Source: Symsagittifera roscoffensis (taxonomy: Eukaryota > Xenacoelomorpha > Acoela > Convolutidae). Taken from it: a stretch of DNA of 64,000 nucleotides. The position numbers were made by a program, and so were the translations under genes. This document shows, piece by piece, positions 52,501 through 58,500 of the stretch (its first letter is position 1; each line of letters opens with the position of its first letter). The stretch spans positions 47,988,381 through 48,052,380 of the forward strand of contig NC_087065.1 in assembly GCF_963678635.1 (NCBI RefSeq), in the 5' to 3' direction. The notes under the pieces are model-generated. The model did no database searches. It worked only from the letters and a program-made list of their open reading frames with translations, and was not told the DNA's origin.

Positions 52501-55500
52501 CACACACTATTATTACAAATAGCACTTAAGCTTCAAGATATCATAGATCTGTAGCGTAGAGGTAGGAGAGGAGACCTGCAACAAGATAAAAGGGTTCGAA
52601 CGTGGTTTTCGAGGTGTACTCCCTTCGAGTGGGGAAAAGCGCTGCAAACAAAACGTACACCAGGGGAGTGTGGGAAGGAACGACTTACCCAGCCAAGGCA
52701 AAGAAGTCGGACACCCCCCCCCCCCCCCCCTCCTATCAAACACCACGGGGACCAGCCGACTCCAGTGGGAAAACAAAGGCGATCAATGGTTCTCGGACGA
52801 GCACCATTCTCATGTTTGGCGGGTTTTTGGCAGCTGGACCGGGTAAACCTGCATACTGGGTCCAGCTTTTGGTGAGTGCAGGAGACGTGGAACGAAACCC
52901 AGGTCCTGAAACATACGTATGTCCGATCTGTGGGAAGGAAATCAAGGATAGGCGGCAGATAAGCGTGTGGTGTCATTTAGGGGGGTATGTCCACATGAAA
53001 TGCACAAGCATGCGGAGTATCAAGGGATACTCAGATGAGTTTGTATGCGACCGGTGCTCCTGGTGTAAAGGAGAGGGAGGAAAACGAGAGATAAGGGAAA
53101 GAAGACGAACAGAAAAACGGAAACGTAGGGAGAAGGTGCAAAAGACCAGAGCAGAAAAGAGGGAAAGGGAAGCAAAGACGAAGGGGAAAGGTAAAGCAAC
53201 AAGGGTATGGACGTGGAACATACAGGGGGCGAGAGTCTCGTTCCCTAGACGGAATCGTTTTGCAGAAATCCTAAGATGTATAAGCAAGAGTAACGCGGAA
53301 GTGGTATTACTGTCCGAACTGAGGGAAAAAGAGGAAGGAATGAAATGGATTAAAGCAAAAGACATGTTTGGGGTCCTTATACACGGCAAAAGAAGCGGGA
53401 TAATACTCCGAGACGAATGGGCGCTAGATTGGAGAGACCAAGGATGCAAGAGGACATGCGGGGACAGGAGTTCGGCAGTAGAGGTCAACCAAATCAAGTT
53501 TGTAGCGACATACCAGCCCCTTTGGAATAGCGATAGACGGGATTTCGATGCGTATAGAGAAGAGCTAAACGAAATGATTAGATGTGGCGCAAAAAAGCTA
53601 GTACTAGGAGGCGACTTCAACTCCAGTGTAGGGGACACCTCCCAGAGGGAAGAAGATGACGCGGTAGGACCATTCGGACTGGGTAGGACCAACGCGGCGG
53701 GGAGGGATCTAATAGAATGGTGTCACGAACAGGGGTTAACCTGGACTAGCTCCTTCTTTAGGCACAACAGGAGGGGAACCTGGAAGTGCCCAGGAAGAAG
53801 AACATGGCACGAAATTGACGGATTCATGGTGAAGAAAAAAGACCGGAGCAGGGTAGTGATGAGTATAAACACGGTAATAGCGGGTACATCTCTATCGGAC
53901 CACAGGCCGAAATGCATGGAGGTCTGGAGAAGGAAGGGGGCGAAGGCAAATAGGAAAAGTGAGACTCAAAGGAAAATAAACTGGGAAGCTCTTCGAGATG
54001 GATCAATCCGGCAAGCATTCGCATCGACAGTAGACGGTAAAAGAGAGCAACAGGGTACGGGTGAGGAAAGTGAACGCCTAATCAACTTGATTAATGAAGC
54101 GGGTACAGAAGTGTGCGGATTTAAAGAAAAGAAAGCACTGAGTCCATGGCTGGATACGCATTTAGAAGAAATACAGGGGTTCAAACGGAGGATCGGGGCA
54201 CTTACGAAGAGTTTTGAACGAACACGAACGGAAAACTTTAAAATACAAAGGCAGGAGGTCAGGAAAGAGTACAAGAAGGCTAAAAGAAGATGGGAAGAAG
54301 AGTGGTGGCTTAAACTGGTAGACGAAACAAAGGACGCCGAAGTGAAAGGGGACATAAGACGCATGTACAAGACACTAAGGTACTTAGGGGGAAAAACCTC
54401 CAGAACATAGAAGAAGAATTTTTCTCGCCAGAAGAGTTCAGACGACACTTCATGAAAGTCTCGGAAGACAGATACGAGCGGGACGTCATAGAGATAATGA
54501 GAACGGCATCGTCAACAGAAATTAAGGACTCTCCAGAGGCAAAGGCAGCAGCGGAAGAGATGCAAGAAGCAATAACCTTCGTGGAATTCGAACGAGAACT
54601 GGCGAACATGAAAGACGGAGCGGCAGGAGTAGACAATGTAAGTGTTAGCGCAGTGAAAGCCTTAAGTATAGACACCCGGAAAGAACTATACCAATGCATG
54701 ATGGAACAATTAGCCACACCGGTTGAGAACTGGGCCGACAAAGCTAAGGAAGGATGGGTCATACCCCTACATAAGAAAGGAGCTAGAAATGAACTCGACA
54801 ACTACAGGGGTGTGTGCCTACTCCCGGTGTTGAGCAGGATAATGGCACGGATACTAACGAGTAGGATTAGAAAATGGGCGGAGAAGATAGAGGCATGTGG
54901 TGAGAATCAAAATGGTTTCAGAGAAGGACGATCGACGTGTGACGCAACGCAAATCATACTGAGAAAAGATGAGGAAACAAGGAGGGTATTTGGGAAGGCG
55001 GAGACGACCGGGAACAGACCGGGAGCTGTACTGTTAGATATAACAAAAGCATACCCCCGAGTCAACAGGCCCTTATTGTGGATGGTTTTGGAAAACTTAG
55101 GAATTACAGAGGGTGTGATAGAGGTCTTGAAAAACCTGCATGAAGGAACGAAATACAAAGTTAAGGGTCGAGGGGAACTAAGCGAGGAATGGTTACCGGT
55201 ACGAGGTCTACGAGAGGGTTGCGCTACATCTCCGATACTTTTCAATGTGTATCACGCACAGGCGATGCGGTTAGCTGCCAAAAAACGAAGAGAAAAAGCG
55301 GCGGAGATAGGCGAAGAGTGCGGTCTAGTATGGTCGTGGGGACCAGGTAATAGTCTCCCTCCAATAGAAGTAAAGAGGGCCTTAAGGAGCAGCACCCAGG
55401 AAGTCTTTCGATTAGAAGAGTCCCTTTTCGCAGACGACTCAACTCTCCTGGGCTGGACGGAAGAATTAGCGGTCGGCAAAGAAACGGTCAAGGCGGAAAT

Positions 55501-58500
55501 GATGAAGTTCGAGGAAAAATGTCACAACGGAAAAGAGGAATACATAGCTTTTGGAAGCGAGACAGCGAATTGTACGAGGATGTTAGGGACGCTAATAGGG
55601 AGGAAGCAGGACAGGGCAGTGAGGATTAAAAGGGGATACTGGGCGTGGTCAAAAGTAAGAAGATGGTTGTGGAAAACAAAGGTCAGTAAACGAACGAAGG
55701 CAATTATTGTACAGGCAGTGGTCGAATCAACAATGCTCTTTGACTGCAGTGCAAGAGCATGGACAGTGACTGATATGGCGAAGATGCAGAGCATGGCGGA
55801 TAAATGCTACCGGTGGATATGGAATGAGGGGAGAGGTTTAACACTCTTGCGAATGGAAAGAGAGGGGGTCAATAGTTTCGAGATACGTAGGGTTCTGGGG
55901 ATAACATCTATCAGAACAAAAATAGAGACGCGGGCGTTGGAAAGGATGGGCCACGTCCTTCGGATGAGCAACAACAGGACAACTAAAAAAGTTATACTAG
56001 GGCACTGGACAAACGAGAGAACACAACAGGGTAGGTTAAATGGAGGCGTGGTTAATTACTGGAGGCGACTCATAAGGGAAGCGGGAGAGGACTGGACGAA
56101 TATAGAAAATTTAACACAGGACCGGAAAAAATGGAAGGCGACAGTGAAAAGGAGAAAAGAAGCGCTAGAGAAATAGGAGAGTGAAATGTGCAGATACAGG
56201 GGAGGGGAGAAACCTAGGAGCCAGGCGAGGTATCAGGGAGAAAACTTAACATGCAGGTGGGAGGGATGCGGACGAATTTGTAAAACGAAAGGAGGTCTAG
56301 TGCAGCATGAACGACGAGTTCACAGGATACAGGAGAGGGTGTTTAAATGCGATAGATGCAACAGAACTTTCGCGGAGAAGCACAACTTAACAAACCACAG
56401 CAAGAGCTGTAAGGGGGACCAGATGGGTAGGTGTGGGGACTGCGCGGTGACGGTAACAAGGGGTAATATGGCGAGTCATAGGAGGAGTTGCGGAGGAGGG
56501 AGTGGAACGGTAGGGAACACGGCGGCAAGGGAGACGGGAGGTAACAGGTACACGGGGACCAGGGAGAGGAAAGAGTGTGGATCCTGCGGAGCCTGGATCA
56601 CTGCTAATAACCTAGCCAAGCATGAGAGGAAGTGCCAGAACGAACCACCCAAGGCCCCCCGAGGGGCGTAAATGGGAAACAGAACAGAACAGGGTTCGAA
56701 CGTGGGCAGGTTCGGATGTTTTTAATGAACTTTTTCGTATACTAGTTTAAATGCGTCCGCTTTATAAATAGGCATGTTAGTTGGTTAATTTCTTTTTTTT
56801 TCAAGTTCACAGGTACTGCTAATGCGTCATAATTGGCGTGCATCACTTAGCGATTATGTAGACTCGTAATTGGCGTGCGTGGCTGAAGAAATTTTGTAGT
56901 CTCAAAGGTTTACTCATTCAGTTTTTCAAGTAGCGCTATCGATCATATTTTTGCTTGTGTACGCGAAGTACACCTTCGCCTCTTTGTTCGAATGTTTTTT
57001 TTTGGTTTTTCAAATGCTTTAAGAACCAGTTAGTAATAGACAAAGTATTGGAAGAGTTCATTTTGATCAATAACTAGCTATTAAGTACAGCCAATGCTAA
57101 GGATTTTAACACACACTATTATTACAAATAGCACTTAAGCTTCAAGATATCATAGATCTGTAGCGTAGAGGTAGGGGAGGAGACCTGCAACAAGATAAGA
57201 GGGTTCGAACGTGGTCAGGTTCGGATGTTTTCAATGAACTTTTTCGTATTCTAGTTTAAATGCGTCCGCTCTATAAATAGGCATGTTAGTTGGTTAATTT
57301 TTTTTTCAAGTTCACTGGTACTGCTAATGCGTCATAATTGGCGTGCATCACTTAGCGATTATGTAGACTCGTAATTGGCGTGCGTGGCTTAAGAAATTTT
57401 TTAGTCTCAAAGTTTTACTCATTCAGTTTTTCAAGTAGCGCTATCGATCATATTTTTGCTTGTATACGCGAAGTACACCTTCGCCTCTGTGTTTGAATGT
57501 TTTTTTTTTGGTTTTTCAAATGCTTTAAGAACCAGTTAGTAATAGACAAAGTATTGGAAAAAAATCCACACGAATTAGATTGGAAATTTAGTCTGAAATT
57601 TTTTAGGATAAAAACAAATAAGAACGGACCTGCTTTTCTCGAGACAGACAATGTTGGTGAATTTTTTTTTGAGTAGAAATCACCGCTGAAGGATCTTTAT
57701 TATGCTATCTCATTTGATTCGCTGCAAGCTTTGTTTAAACTAATCAAAATCGGCTAAAAAAATAGTCCCTACGCCATAGTTCCTTCTTTTGACCTTTTTA
57801 CAACCTTTGACATTTTAAAAGATGTCTGTCGGCTATGTTTTGTTGATTTAGGCGCCCATTTAATTAAACCTGAATGATCCAATTTTCCAATAAAAAACGA
57901 GTTAATTGAACATTTAATAGTTCTCGTGAATCAAGGTTCAACATAACACAAGTAGATCAGTGAGGTTTATCTTGCTCTGATACTTAAGTTGCTCTGATAC
58001 CGAGTTAAGTTGATTTCATTGTTTTTTCATAAGCAAAGCCTGTGTGATAGTATGAACTCTTTTTTCCAAGCTAAGTCGCAAATATTAGTGTTCATTTTGA
58101 AAGAGTTCATTTTGATCAATAACTAGCTATTAAGTACAGCCAATGCTAAGCGATATCTACACACACTATTATTTTACAAATAGCACTTAAGCTTCAAGGT
58201 ATCATAGATTTGCGCAGCGTAGAGGTAGGGGAGGAGACCTGCAACAAGATAAGAGGGTTCGAACCTGGGTAGGGTCGGATGTTTTTAATGAACTTTTTCG
58301 TATACTAGTTTAAATGCGTCCGCTCTATAAATAGGCATGTTAGTTGGTTAATTTATTTTTTTTTCAAGTTCACTGGTACTGCCATTGCGTCATATTTGGC
58401 GTGCGTCGATTAAGAAATTTTGTAGACTCAAAGCTTTACTCATTCAGTTTTTCAAGTAGCGTTATCGATCATATTTTTGCTTGCGTATGCGAAGTGCAAC

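Larger units (their letters stand above)
52606..56690 (+). mobile_element. APE-type non-LTR retrotransposon with 2A-like leader
   Basis: 4085 bp between 15-bp target duplications, no LTRs, and a 3' tail of two AGAAC words (56681-56690). Reading order is 2A-like motif, PHD-like finger, EEP/APE endonuclease, reverse transcriptase, C-terminal domain, and C2H2-like zinc fingers. Three open frames carry it: 52602-54410, 54452-56176 (open from about 54384, in the -1 frame) and 56186-56671 (same frame, after one TAG). Non-LTR elements carrying 2A leaders are known from echinoderms, molluscs, amphioxus and cnidarians, mostly CR1/L2/Rex1-related. The length and intact catalytic residues suggest a young copy. 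It is GC-richer than the surrounding intron. Confidence 0.93.

Noticed and set aside
52973-53692. Long antisense frames opposite the retrotransposon (239, 163, 160 codons)
   Set aside because: S/L/F-rich mirror translations of purine-rich coding sequence; no domain and no supporting signals.
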